Of a stretch of 64,000 nt of DNA, positions 33,428 through 42,119 are shown in pieces (position 1 is the stretch's first letter; each line of letters begins with the position of its first letter). The stretch is from JAHEFX01 sp964614585 (GTDB taxonomy: Bacteria > Actinomycetota > Acidimicrobiia > Spongiisociales > JAENVV01), in assembly GCA_964614585.1 (NCBI GenBank), contig CAZTLW010000001.1, positions 1 to 64,000 of the forward strand, read 5' to 3'. The translations under genes and the position numbers were made by a program. Under the pieces are notes generated by a model that searched no databases, was not told the DNA's origin, and saw only the letters and a program-made list of their open reading frames with translations.

Positions 33428-35128
33428 TCAGGGGATGGTGGTCGTCGTCACCACTCCCTCGATCCGACCCCACGGCGGGAGTGGGTCCTCCTGCCAGTCC
33501 TCGTAGCGCCACTGGTCGACCAGCAGCGGCCAGAAGGGCGGACGGAGGAAGGCGAGGCGGTCGTCGAACTGGTAGTTGCGGACCGAGAACAGGGCGGAGC
33601 CCGACATCGCCGACGTGCTCCGCGACGCCCGCGATCCGTGGAAGTCGAGCACCGAGTTGGGCGGGGTCACGCCGTTGCCGCTGTTGCGCCCGCAGGCCCG
33701 GGAGGTGAAGTTGGAGTTGGGGGACTGGCCGAGCCAGGCGACCCAGGTCTCGAGTTCCCGGTCGACCGTCGAGATCGCATACGGGTTGATGGCGATCGAC
33801 TCCGAAGCCGCCAACCCGAGGACGTCGGTGAACCCGGTCTCGTTGCTCAGGAGGATGTCGGCGTTGATCGTGATGTTCTTCGAGTCGGCCGACGAACCGG
33901 CGTAGACCGTGAGCCCGCCCTTCATGACGATCTCCTTGAATCCGTCGCCGTTGGAGTCGGTGGCCGACGGGAACCCCCGGTAGCCCATGACGACCGCCTC
34001 GTTGGCCCACACCACCCCGGCGTCGGGGTACTCGACGTCGTCCCACAGGGTCCAGAGGTCGCTGAACGCGCCGGCAGGGGCCGGCGTCGTCGATCCGTTG
34101 CGGCCCTCCTCGGGCAGCGCCGGCTCGGGGTTGAGGATCCACCACTCGTCGCTGTTCAGACAGGAGTTGGTGGGCGGGTTGACCGTCGACTTCCAGATCG
34201 CGATCCGACCGATGCCGGCGGAGACGTACGGATGGAGCATCCAGGCGGTGGCGTCGGCATCGTCGAGGCAGATGCCGGCCCCGGCGTCACAGGCAACCCC
34301 CCGGATGAGGTCGAGGTCGTCCCAGAAGTTGTTGAAGTCGAGCGGCTCGGGGAACACTTCGCGGATGTCCTCGTGCTCGCCCCGCCCGTCGTACAACACG
34401 GCGTCGTCGCGGACGATCGGCTCGCTGAAGATCTGATCCTCGGCGTAGATGTTGTAGAAGGTCTCGTTGTCCGAGGCGAAGTCGAGGTCGTCCCCGGAAT
34501 AGACGGGACCGTTGAGGATGGCGCCGGACCCGAAGGAGATGTCGCCTTCGGCCACCCGGGCGAACTCCGACAGGGCGGTGGCCCGCACCGACGCCGAGAT
34601 GGCCCGACGGTTCACCGAGTCACCGCGCCGGCCGACCACGGTCACCCGCACGGGCTCGCCGTCACCCGGGGGCGCGACCTCCATCATCACGGCCGCGTCC
34701 TTGGATCCGAGGGTGGCGGGGTCGCCGTCCTGGTCGAAGAGCGGGTGCACCCACCAGTCGGGTCGGCCGTCGCCATCGCCGTCGGGAGGATCGACGTAGT
34801 CCCACGTCCCACACGAGTCGTCCCAGTCCGAGCCGGGGTCGAATGAAACGCCCAGCGAGACGGACGAAACATCGGTGCAGACCCGGGTGCGCTCGGCCTC
34901 GTCCACTCGGTGGAAGTAGTAGGCGGGATCGAGGGTCAGCTTGGTGGCGTAGCGCTCGAGCATGGCCTCCGTCGCCGCGAGGGTGACGTCCTCCTGCTCC
35001 TGGAACGACGCCTGGCGCACCTCGCGCACCGACAACTGGGCGAGGAGCACGGAGAAGCCCATGATGACGGTGCCGATGAGAATGGCGGTGATGAGGGCGG
35101 TCCCCTCGTCGCGACGGAGGTCACGCAT
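33428..35128 (-). CDS. PilX/GspK-like large minor pilin
   Basis: A 566-residue protein with a class III leader MRDLRRDEG followed by TALITAILIGTVIMGFSVLLA. The mature fifth residue is Thr rather than Glu, as in tip-located GspK/PilX subunits, which lack Glu5. The ectodomain of about 530 residues has many aspartates, an Asp/Gly run (PPDGDGDGRPDWW) and several cysteines (SSVCTD-like, DSCGTW, GVACDAG, GICLDD) that could form disulfides. It ends in VVTTTTIP. The gene overlaps the PilW-like gene by 8 bases. Exact function is unknown; a tip or priming-complex subunit is the likely role. Confidence 0.8.
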   Translation of the reverse strand: MRDLRRDEGTALITAILIGTVIMGFSVLLAQLSVREVRQASFQEQEDVTLAATEAMLERYATKLTLDPAYYFHRVDEAERTRVCTDVSSVSLGVSFDPGSDWDDSCGTWDYVDPPDGDGDGRPDWWVHPLFDQDGDPATLGSKDAAVMMEVAPPGDGEPVRVTVVGRRGDSVNRRAISASVRATALSEFARVAEGDISFGSGAILNGPVYSGDDLDFASDNETFYNIYAEDQIFSEPIVRDDAVLYDGRGEHEDIREVFPEPLDFNNFWDDLDLIRGVACDAGAGICLDDADATAWMLHPYVSAGIGRIAIWKSTVNPPTNSCLNSDEWWILNPEPALPEEGRNGSTTPAPAGAFSDLWTLWDDVEYPDAGVVWANEAVVMGYRGFPSATDSNGDGFKEIVMKGGLTVYAGSSADSKNITINADILLSNETGFTDVLGLAASESIAINPYAISTVDRELETWVAWLGQSPNSNFTSRACGRNSGNGVTPPNSVLDFHGSRASRSTSAMSGSALFSVRNYQFDDRLAFLRPPFWPLLVDQWRYEDWQEDPLPPWGRIEGVVTTTTIP

Positions 35129-35765
35129 TGCGAAGCCTCACTTCCTCGAGGATCCGGAGGGTGCCTGGGTTCGCCCGGGTGCGCAGCGGTTGGACCCGCA
35201 GGTCGATGGTGATGGCGCCGACGTCACATGACGTGCAGGTGTCGACCGTCGTACGAGTCGAGGAAGCAGAGTCCCAGTCGACGCCCTCGAAGAGCGGCTC
35301 GGCGTCGCTGGCGACGACACCCTCGAGGAGGGTCCGGGCAGGGAGGGCGTCGTCGTCGTCGTAGCTCAACACCGCGGCGGCGGGGTCGACCGGTGGGGTG
35401 ACGACCAAGCGCAGATCACAGAACTGGCCATCGCAGTTGACGAGGTCATAGCGGATGCGGTCCGGCACGCCGTCGCTCGGGGCGACGTCGGCGAACACCG
35501 TCATCCCGTCCCAGTCGAGATCCACGACCAGGTCGCCCGACCCCGGGTCGGAGGCCTCCCGAAGGTGGATGAGCATCTCGCGCAGGACCACCCGGCTGTC
35601 GGACTCGGCCTCCGACAGGGCGATCTGGCCCTGCGTGTGGCGGAGGAAGCCCCAGATGATGCCGAACGCGATCGCCAGGGCGGCGGTGGTGACCACCGAC
35701 GCAACGAACGCCTCCATGAGGGTGGTGCCCCGCTCGTCGGCGTGGATGCGGCGGATCAAGGACAT
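35121..35765 (-). CDS. PilW-like minor pilin
   Basis: A 214-residue prepilin. The leader MSLIRRIHADERG is followed by TTLMEAFVASVVTTAALAIAFGII, with Glu5 of the mature form present. The ectodomain includes REMLIHLREASDPGSGDLVVDLD, typical of PilW/PilJ-like minor pilins, and cysteine pairs NCDGQFCDL and TCTSCD. It sits between the PilV-like and PilX-like genes with 10- and 8-base overlaps, so the three are one translational unit. Confidence 0.82.
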   Translation of the reverse strand: MSLIRRIHADERGTTLMEAFVASVVTTAALAIAFGIIWGFLRHTQGQIALSEAESDSRVVLREMLIHLREASDPGSGDLVVDLDWDGMTVFADVAPSDGVPDRIRYDLVNCDGQFCDLRLVVTPPVDPAAAVLSYDDDDALPARTLLEGVVASDAEPLFEGVDWDSASSTRTTVDTCTSCDVGAITIDLRVQPLRTRANPGTLRILEEVRLRNA

Positions 35766-37375
35766 GAGCTCACCCCCGCAGCATCCGAGTAGCGCCACTC
35801 GCCGAGGGAGACGTAGTTCGCCACCGGGCCCCCGACCCGCACCTCGTTGCACCACCATTCGACTCGCTGGGACACGTACGGTGGGGCGACCCAGGTGTGG
35901 TGCCCGAAGGCATCCGGCTTCGGGTCGATGACGAGGGTGTCTGGCTCCCCGCTGACGTACGTCCGCCACTCGAGGTCGCCCTTGTCGTCGATGTTGTACA
36001 GCGTCCAGTGGCCCCACCCGGCCGGGGGCTCCAGCGTCAGGGCGGTCGGCAGGTCCTCGACGAGCTCCGTGAACGTCTGGGGCACGAGCCCGTTGGTGGG
36101 GTCGACGATCATCTGCACCGGATCGGTCGTGACGGGCAGGTCGATGTCAAGCTTCCCCTCGCCGTCGGCGGTGCCGAACAGGTCGATGCCCGTGCCGAGG
36201 AATCGAACCTCCACCCAGGGGGCGGGTTGGCCGTCGCGGAGCGTCAGCACGAGCTCGTAGGGGACCGTGGTCGCCTCGGCGAGGGTGAAGTCGACACTCG
36301 CCACCGTCCCGACCTCGACCTGCTGCGTCTGGCTCTCCTTGCCCGGTGCCGAGGCGGTGATCGAGTACTCGCCGGCGGTGAGCGGCACCCCGGCGTCGAG
36401 GGTGTTGATGTCCACCGTGCCGCCGGTGACCGTGACCGGATACGTGGCGGCCCCGTCATCGACCTCGAGCACGGCGTCGATCGGCGTCGCCGTGTCGTCG
36501 AAGACGTTGACGGTCAACTGCTCGGCCTTGGTGAGCGTGAGGCTGATCGTGGCGGTGGCGGTCGGCGCCACGTGCGCCCGGTCGGCACCGGACGTCAGGT
36601 CGGCGGGCACGATCATCCAACCGCTGAGGGCGTCGACCGTGTCGCAGGCGGCACCGATCCTGGCCGTGTACCAGTAGTCGGGGAAGGCGGCATCGTCGTT
36701 GTTGGGATCGACGCCGATGAAGACCGACTCGCCGACCGCATCGGGGGTGGCGGTGAACGTGTCGGTGCCGTCGGTCAGACAGACCTGCGGCAGCGGGGTG
36801 GTGTCGGAGGCGAGGATGGCCGACTTCACGAGCTGGACGCGCACGTTGGACAAGCCCTCGTTGGCGGCGATGTCGGGTGGGGCGACGATGGTCTCGAACA
36901 CCGTCGGCGAGAGGAGGCGACCGTTGTCGTCGGTGACCGTGATCTCGACGCGCTTGTAGTCGATGCCCGAGTCGTACGACAGCGGGGTGCCGTCACCGGA
37001 CGGCGTGGCCCCACCGGGGTCGATGACGTCGAGGCCCGTGGCAGAACCCTCGTAGGTCACCGAGTAGTTGACCGTGAAGTCCCGGCCGTCGATCGAGACG
37101 GTGTCGGTGCTCGGGAACACCCCCAGGGGGACCCCGGCGGTGGTACCCACGTCGTCGTAGTCGACGAGCCGGACCTCCTCGATGAGGGCCTGGCCGAGGT
37201 TGGAGGCCATCGCCTCCACGCGCGCCCGGGAGAGCGAGTTGAGCGACGAGGCGAGCACGGCGGCGCCGAGGGTGAAGATGACGGCGAGCATGGCCAACGC
37301 CACCATCGATTCGATGATGGAGAAGCCGTCGTCATCCCGGGCCAGCTTCGTGGACGCGCCTCGGTCCACACACAC
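35756..37375 (-). CDS. PilV-like minor pilin with a long modular ectodomain
   Basis: A 539-residue prepilin. The leader MCVDRGASTKLARDDDG precedes FSIIESMVALAMLAVIFTLGAA, with Glu5 present. Ordinary PilV proteins are about 150-200 residues. Here the first 220 residues resemble PilV, and the remainder adds beta-rich modules resembling carboxypeptidase-regulatory or Ig-like folds (LTVNVFDDTATPIDAVLEVDDG, LTAGEYSITASAPGKESQTQQVEVG, ELVLTLRDGQPAPWVEVRF) and a Trp-rich C-terminus. The added part could be an adhesin (inference). The GTG start has AAGGA 7 bases upstream; a second GTG two codons later is possible. Confidence 0.8.
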   Translation of the reverse strand: MCVDRGASTKLARDDDGFSIIESMVALAMLAVIFTLGAAVLASSLNSLSRARVEAMASNLGQALIEEVRLVDYDDVGTTAGVPLGVFPSTDTVSIDGRDFTVNYSVTYEGSATGLDVIDPGGATPSGDGTPLSYDSGIDYKRVEITVTDDNGRLLSPTVFETIVAPPDIAANEGLSNVRVQLVKSAILASDTTPLPQVCLTDGTDTFTATPDAVGESVFIGVDPNNDDAAFPDYWYTARIGAACDTVDALSGWMIVPADLTSGADRAHVAPTATATISLTLTKAEQLTVNVFDDTATPIDAVLEVDDGAATYPVTVTGGTVDINTLDAGVPLTAGEYSITASAPGKESQTQQVEVGTVASVDFTLAEATTVPYELVLTLRDGQPAPWVEVRFLGTGIDLFGTADGEGKLDIDLPVTTDPVQMIVDPTNGLVPQTFTELVEDLPTALTLEPPAGWGHWTLYNIDDKGDLEWRTYVSGEPDTLVIDPKPDAFGHHTWVAPPYVSQRVEWWCNEVRVGGPVANYVSLGEWRYSDAAGVSSCP

Positions 37376-37395
37376 CTCCGTGTCCTTGTGGTGCG

Positions 37396-37423
37396 TGTCG
37401 GAGGAATCGAACGCCGACTTGAG
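37396..37423 (-). promoter_or_regulatory. Sigma-28-like promoter of the minor-pilin operon
   Basis: CTCAAG at 37418-37423, a 16-base spacer, then CCGACA at 37396-37401 (minus strand), about 20 bases before the PilV-like start. This site is some 14 kb from the main cluster, so the motif follows pilus function rather than location. Confidence 0.65.
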
Positions 37424-37459
37424 AGGTTTCTGCGCGAATCCCTCGCGGCTCCGGGCCGG

Positions 37460-39643
37460 TCAGCGGGCCGGCACCATCCGGTGGACGTCGTAGACACCGT
37501 CGACACCGCGCACCTCGTCGAGGAGCCGGGCGATCTGGGTCGTGTCCGAGAGTTGGACCTCGTAGCGGAGCCAGGCGATGCGGTCGCCGTCGGTGGCCGA
37601 CGACGAGGCGAGGATGTAGGCATCGAGCCCGGAGATGGCCGACGTCACGTCGCGCAGCAATCCGGTGCGGTCCAGCGCCTCCACCTCGATCCAGACCGAG
37701 AAGAGGCCGGTGGCATCGTCGGACCACGCCACGTCGACCATGCGGCCCGGGTCCATCTGGCCGATGTTGGCGCAGTCGGTGCGGTGGACGGAGATGCCCC
37801 GTCCGACCGTCACGAAGCCCACGAGCGGATCGCCGGGCGCCGGGGCGCAGCACCGGGCCAGGCGCACCATCATCCCGTCCCACCCGTCCACCACGATGCC
37901 GGGCCCCTCGGTCGTCCGCCGGCGGACCGGTGGGGGCGGGGCGAGGAACTCGGACGGCTCCGGCTCGGCCTCCTCGGGACGCACCGCACGCAGGACCCGC
38001 GTCACCACCATGGCCGGGCTGATCCCACCCTCCCCCACCGCCACGAACATGGCGTCGGCATCCCGGTGGCCCAGGTCGGCCGCCACCTCGGCGAGTACTC
38101 GCTCGCGGGCGGCGTGACCGAGGCCGACACCCTCCTTGCGGAGGAGCTCCAGCACCCGATCCCGCCCGTCGCCCGCGGCCGCCTCCCGCCGTTCCCGCTG
38201 GAACCACTGCTTGATGCGGGAGCGGGCACGTGACGACGACACGAACTTGGACCAGTCCCGGCTCGGGCCGGCGTCCGACCGTTTGGAGGTGAGGATCTCG
38301 ACGACGTCCCCGGACTGGAGTTCGGTGTCGAGGGGTACGAGCCGCCCGTTCACCTTGGCGCCCACGCACCGGTGCCCGACCTCGGTGTGCACGGCGTAGG
38401 CGAAGTCCACCGGGGTGGCCCCGATCGGGAGGGTCTTCACGTCGCCGGCGGGCGTCACCGCGAACACCTCGTCCCGGTACAGGTCGAGCTTCAGCGACTC
38501 GAGGAACTGCTCGGGGTCGGTCGATTCCTCCTGCAGCACCCGGAGGTCGGCGAGCCAGGGGACGTCGTCGGCGTTGATGCCCTCCTTGTACCGCCAATGG
38601 GCGGCGATCCCGTACTCGGCCCGCTGGTGCATGTCCCACGACCGAACCTGCACCTCGAGCGGCTTGCCGTCGGGGCCCACGACCGTCGTGTGCAACGACT
38701 GGTAGAGGTTGAACTTGGGCATGGCGATGTAGTCCTTGAAGCGCCCGGTCAGGGGCGTCCAGAGGGCGTGCACCTCGCCCAGCGCGGCGTAACAAGCGGG
38801 GAGGTCGGCCGTCACGACCCGGATGCCGATCAGGTCGTAGATCTGCTCGAACGCCTGCCCGGAGTCGACCATCTTCCGCCAAATCGAGTAGTGGTGCTTG
38901 GGGCGGCCGGTCACCTCGGCGTCGACGCCCCGGGCCGCGAGCCGATCCACGATCGCGGCAACCGCCTCGTCGACCACCGCCTGCCGCTGGGGCGCACGCT
39001 CGGCGATGAGCTCGCTGATCTCGTCGAACGGCCCGGGGTGGAGGATCGCGAAGCAGGTGTCCTCCATCTCGTGCTTGATGTCCTGGGCCCCGAGGCGATG
39101 GGCGAGGGGGGCGTACACCTCGAGCGTCTCGGCGGCGATTCGCCGCTGCTTGTCCTCCGGCATCGCGTCGAGGGTGCGGACGTTGTGCAGCCGGTCGGCG
39201 AGCTTGATGAGGATGACCCGGACGTCCTGGGCCATCGCCACGACCATCTTGCGAATCGTGGCGGCCTGGGCCTCCTCCCGCGACTCGAAGCGGATCCGAT
39301 CGAGTTTGGTGACCCCGTCGATCAGAGCGGCGACCTCGGGGCCGAAGCGTTCGATCAGCTCACCGAGGTCCACCTCGGTGTCCTCCACGGTGTCATGGAG
39401 GAGCGCCGCCTCGATCGTGACGGCATCGAGGCCGTAGCCGGCGAGGATGAGGGCCACCGCGACCGGGTGGGTGATGTAGGGGTCACCGGTCTTGCGGAAC
39501 TGGCCCTCATGGGCGGCGGCCGCCACGTCGTGGGCGCGCCTGATGCCTTCCACGTCGCCGTCGGGATGGTGGCGACGGAACTCGTCGAGCAGGTCGACCA
39601 ACTGGGGTGCCCGCCCGACGTCATGGGTCGGCACGGCCGTCAT
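37460..39643 (-). CDS. relA: Bifunctional (p)ppGpp synthetase/hydrolase
   Basis: Rel-type stringent-response enzyme of 727 residues. The HD hydrolase domain is intact (HDTVEDTE at 83-90, KLADRLHNVRTL), so hydrolysis is expected as well as synthesis. The synthetase domain shows GRPKHHYSIWRKM, YDLIGIRVV, KDYIAMPKFNLYQSLHTTV and EVQVRSWDMHQRAEYGIAAHW. TGS, zinc-finger-like RCCAPAPGD and ACT domains follow. The ATG at 39641-39643 is fixed by a TACCAT box 6 bases upstream. Confidence 0.97.
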   Translation of the reverse strand: MTAVPTHDVGRAPQLVDLLDEFRRHHPDGDVEGIRRAHDVAAAAHEGQFRKTGDPYITHPVAVALILAGYGLDAVTIEAALLHDTVEDTEVDLGELIERFGPEVAALIDGVTKLDRIRFESREEAQAATIRKMVVAMAQDVRVILIKLADRLHNVRTLDAMPEDKQRRIAAETLEVYAPLAHRLGAQDIKHEMEDTCFAILHPGPFDEISELIAERAPQRQAVVDEAVAAIVDRLAARGVDAEVTGRPKHHYSIWRKMVDSGQAFEQIYDLIGIRVVTADLPACYAALGEVHALWTPLTGRFKDYIAMPKFNLYQSLHTTVVGPDGKPLEVQVRSWDMHQRAEYGIAAHWRYKEGINADDVPWLADLRVLQEESTDPEQFLESLKLDLYRDEVFAVTPAGDVKTLPIGATPVDFAYAVHTEVGHRCVGAKVNGRLVPLDTELQSGDVVEILTSKRSDAGPSRDWSKFVSSSRARSRIKQWFQRERREAAAGDGRDRVLELLRKEGVGLGHAARERVLAEVAADLGHRDADAMFVAVGEGGISPAMVVTRVLRAVRPEEAEPEPSEFLAPPPPVRRRTTEGPGIVVDGWDGMMVRLARCCAPAPGDPLVGFVTVGRGISVHRTDCANIGQMDPGRMVDVAWSDDATGLFSVWIEVEALDRTGLLRDVTSAISGLDAYILASSSATDGDRIAWLRYEVQLSDTTQIARLLDEVRGVDGVYDVHRMVPAR

Positions 39644-39649
39644 GGGCCC

Positions 39650-39655
39650 ATGGTA
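39650..39655 (-). promoter_or_regulatory. -10 box of relA (leaderless type)
   Basis: TACCAT on the minus strand, 6 bases before the relA ATG. Confidence 0.45.
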
Positions 39656-39665
39656 CCGGGGTGAT

Positions 39666-39689
39666 GCCCCTCCCCCGGTGGGGGCGGGC
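39666..39689 (-). terminator. Hairpin between secF and relA
   Basis: CCCCTCCCCC and GGGGGCGGG pair (5 bp, one mismatch, 3 bp) around a 3-base loop, starting just after the secF stop and just before the relA promoter. Confidence 0.5.
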
Positions 39690-39695
39690 GCCTGT

Positions 39696-40736
39696 TCAGC
39701 CAGGTCGTTGGGGTGGGCGGCGGCGACCACTCGATCGGCCGCTCGGCGGCTTGGCCGACTCGTAGGCACCGGCCGCGTAGGTGCCGCCCTTGCGCCGGCG
39801 GGACGCGACCTCCGGGCGGGTCGGGTCCTCGCCCCGCCACGCCTTCCAGGAGACGAGGATCGGTGAGGCGAGGAAGATCGACGAATAGGTCCCCAGCGAG
39901 ATGCCGACGAAGAGGGCGAGGGCGAACTCCTGCAGGGTGCTGGCGCCGAGGAGCAGGCTGCCGACGAAGAGCAAGCTGCCCACGGGGACCAGGGAGGTCA
40001 GGGAGGTCATGATCGACCGGACGAGCACCTGGTTGATGGAGCCGTTGATCACATCGGCGTACGGCGCCCGTCCCTCGGCGGCCTCGAGGTTCTCGTTGAT
40101 CGTGTCATAGACGACGACGGTGTCATAGAGCGAGTACCCGAGGATCGTGAGGATGGCGACGATGGTGGCCGGCGTGACCTCGAAGCGGACCACGGCGTAG
40201 ACGCCGGCCGTGATCGTCAGGTCGTGCAGCAGCGCCGTGATGGCGCCGACCGCCATCGGGAACTCGAACCGCCACGAGATGAAGAGGATGACGACGCCGA
40301 GGAACACGCCGAGCGCAATGAGCGCCTGGCGGGTGATGGCCGCCCCGAAGGTCGGCCCGACCGAGGCGATCTCGGTGTCGGCATTGCTGGCCCCGGCGAT
40401 CTCCTCGACCGTGGCGACGAAGACGAGCTCCTCCTCCTCGGTCAACTGCTCGGTGCGTACCCGGAGGTCGGCCCCCTCATCGAGCTCCTCGACCCGCACC
40501 TGGTCGAATCCGGCGGCCACCAGGGAGTCGGTCATCTCCTGGGCCGACACCCCCGCCTCGTTGGGGACGAGGACGGTGGTGCCGCCCGTGAAGTCGATCG
40601 AGAGGTTCAGCCCGAAGATCGCCAGGGCGGCGATCGACAGGATCACCGCCGCCCCCGAGATGCGGTACCAGAGGACCCGTCGACCGATGAAGTCGAACGC
40701 CGCCTGGCCACGCAGGAGTCGGCCCACGGCGCTCAT
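39696..40736 (-). CDS. secF: Protein translocase subunit SecF
   Basis: Proton-driven accessory subunit of the Sec translocon. The 346-residue product begins with the cytoplasmic FDFIGRRVLWYRIS and TM1, followed by LSIDFTGGT, the extracytoplasmic domain and the TM4-6 block with ALLHDLTITAGVYAVV, ILGYSLYDTVVVYDTINENL and SIMTSLTSLVPV. The last 35 residues are a basic, disordered tail. ATGA overlap with secD. Confidence 0.95.
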   Translation of the reverse strand: MSAVGRLLRGQAAFDFIGRRVLWYRISGAAVILSIAALAIFGLNLSIDFTGGTTVLVPNEAGVSAQEMTDSLVAAGFDQVRVEELDEGADLRVRTEQLTEEEELVFVATVEEIAGASNADTEIASVGPTFGAAITRQALIALGVFLGVVILFISWRFEFPMAVGAITALLHDLTITAGVYAVVRFEVTPATIVAILTILGYSLYDTVVVYDTINENLEAAEGRAPYADVINGSINQVLVRSIMTSLTSLVPVGSLLFVGSLLLGASTLQEFALALFVGISLGTYSSIFLASPILVSWKAWRGEDPTRPEVASRRRKGGTYAAGAYESAKPPSGRSSGRRRPPQRPG

Positions 40737-42118
40737 GCCGGCACCTCCTCGGCTCGCTTCCGGGCACCGGCGGCCGCCGGGATGGACAGGAAGCCCCTGC
40801 GTCCGAGTCCGGTGCCCGAGACGATCGCCACGGCGTGGGCGGTGTAGAGGCGGGCCACGACGACGTCGATGATCGTGGCGATGCCCAGGGAGATCGCGAA
40901 ACCCTTGACGGGACCGATCGCCAGCACCCACAGCAGGAAGGCGCCCGTGAGCGAGACGAAGTCGGCGGTCAGGATGGTGCGGAAGGCCTTCTTGAACGCG
41001 ATCGGCGCCGCCTCCTCGGTGTCGACCCCGAGGCGCACCTGTTCCTTGAGACGCTCGAAGTAGACGATGTAGGAGTCGGAGGTGATGCCGATCGCCACGA
41101 TGATGCCCGTCACGCCGGCGAGTGTGAGCGTCAGGCCGATGCCCTGGCCGAGCACCGAGAACACCAGCAGGAGCAGCGACCCGAAGATGGTGAGACCGAC
41201 CACGGCCACGAGGCCCAGGCTGCGGTAGTAGGCCACCAGGAGCAGGGCCACCACACCGAGCCCGACGAGGCCGGCGAGCACCCCGGTGCGCAGGGCCTCC
41301 TCACCGAGCGTGGCCGAGACCTGCTGCAGGGACTGTCGCTCGAGCTCCACCGGGAGGGCGCCGTAGCGAAGGATGACGGCGAGGTCCTCGGACTCCTCCC
41401 GGGCCTCGGCGCCGGTGCCGAGCGTGATCACGGCCTGCCCCCCGGCGATGCCGGTGGACGGGGAGACGTCGGCGGCCACCGGCGGGGCGTTGATGACCTC
41501 GGCGTCGAGCACGATGGCGATCTCGCGGCGGGGGTCGCCGAAGGGGAAGGACGCCGCCTCGGCCGTGAGTTCGGCGAAGAGGACGGCGCCCTCGTCGTCG
41601 AAGGAGATGTTGACCCCGGCACTGCCATCGGGCTGGGGCGCCGCCACCGCCTCGGAGATCAGGCTGCCCACGAGCTCCGAGGGACCCACCCGGTAGGCGA
41701 GCCCACCCGGGCCCGGCAACCACGACTCGGCACCGGGACTGTCGTCGTCGGCCAGCGTGACCTGGTCGGGTGGTGCCACCTCGAGTACCGGGCGGAACGA
41801 CAGCTGGCCGGTCTGGCCGATGATCTCGAGGGCGGCCTCGGTGTCCGTGACGCCGGGGAGCTGCACCAGCACGGCGTTGTCGCCCTGGATGGAGATCTCG
41901 GGCTCGGCGACACCGGCATCCTCGATGCGGTTCCGCATCACGTCCACGGCCTGCTCGAGTTGGTCTCGCGGGGTGTCGGGCGGGGCCGAGAGGATGACCG
42001 AGATGCCACCCTGGAGGTCGAGGCCGAGCGCCGGGGTCACCCCGGCCGAGAGGGCCCACGCGATGCCTCCCCACGCGAACGCGGCGATGAGGAGGATCGA
42101 GACGACCCGACGGGCCAC
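40733..42118 (-). CDS. secD: Protein translocase subunit SecD
   Basis: Partner of SecF, 461 residues. TM1 near residues 5-23 is followed by GLDLQGGISVILSA, the large extracytoplasmic domain (VMRNRIEDAGVAEPEISIQGDNAVLVQLPGV; AGGQAVITLG) and the five-helix block with GVTGIIVAIGITSDSYIVYFERLKEQVR and AFRTILTADFVSLTGAFLLW. The GTG at 42116-42118 is one base past the yajC stop; the upstream open frame is not SecD-like. Confidence 0.95.
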   Translation of the reverse strand: MARRVVSILLIAAFAWGGIAWALSAGVTPALGLDLQGGISVILSAPPDTPRDQLEQAVDVMRNRIEDAGVAEPEISIQGDNAVLVQLPGVTDTEAALEIIGQTGQLSFRPVLEVAPPDQVTLADDDSPGAESWLPGPGGLAYRVGPSELVGSLISEAVAAPQPDGSAGVNISFDDEGAVLFAELTAEAASFPFGDPRREIAIVLDAEVINAPPVAADVSPSTGIAGGQAVITLGTGAEAREESEDLAVILRYGALPVELERQSLQQVSATLGEEALRTGVLAGLVGLGVVALLLVAYYRSLGLVAVVGLTIFGSLLLLVFSVLGQGIGLTLTLAGVTGIIVAIGITSDSYIVYFERLKEQVRLGVDTEEAAPIAFKKAFRTILTADFVSLTGAFLLWVLAIGPVKGFAISLGIATIIDVVVARLYTAHAVAIVSGTGLGRRGFLSIPAAAGARKRAEEVPA

Positions 42119-42119
42119 G

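Noticed and set aside
36190..36230. tRNA T-arm-like sequence GGTTCGATTCC on the minus strand
   Set aside because: It lies inside the PilV-like coding sequence; no acceptor stem, anticodon arm or CCA can be placed around it.
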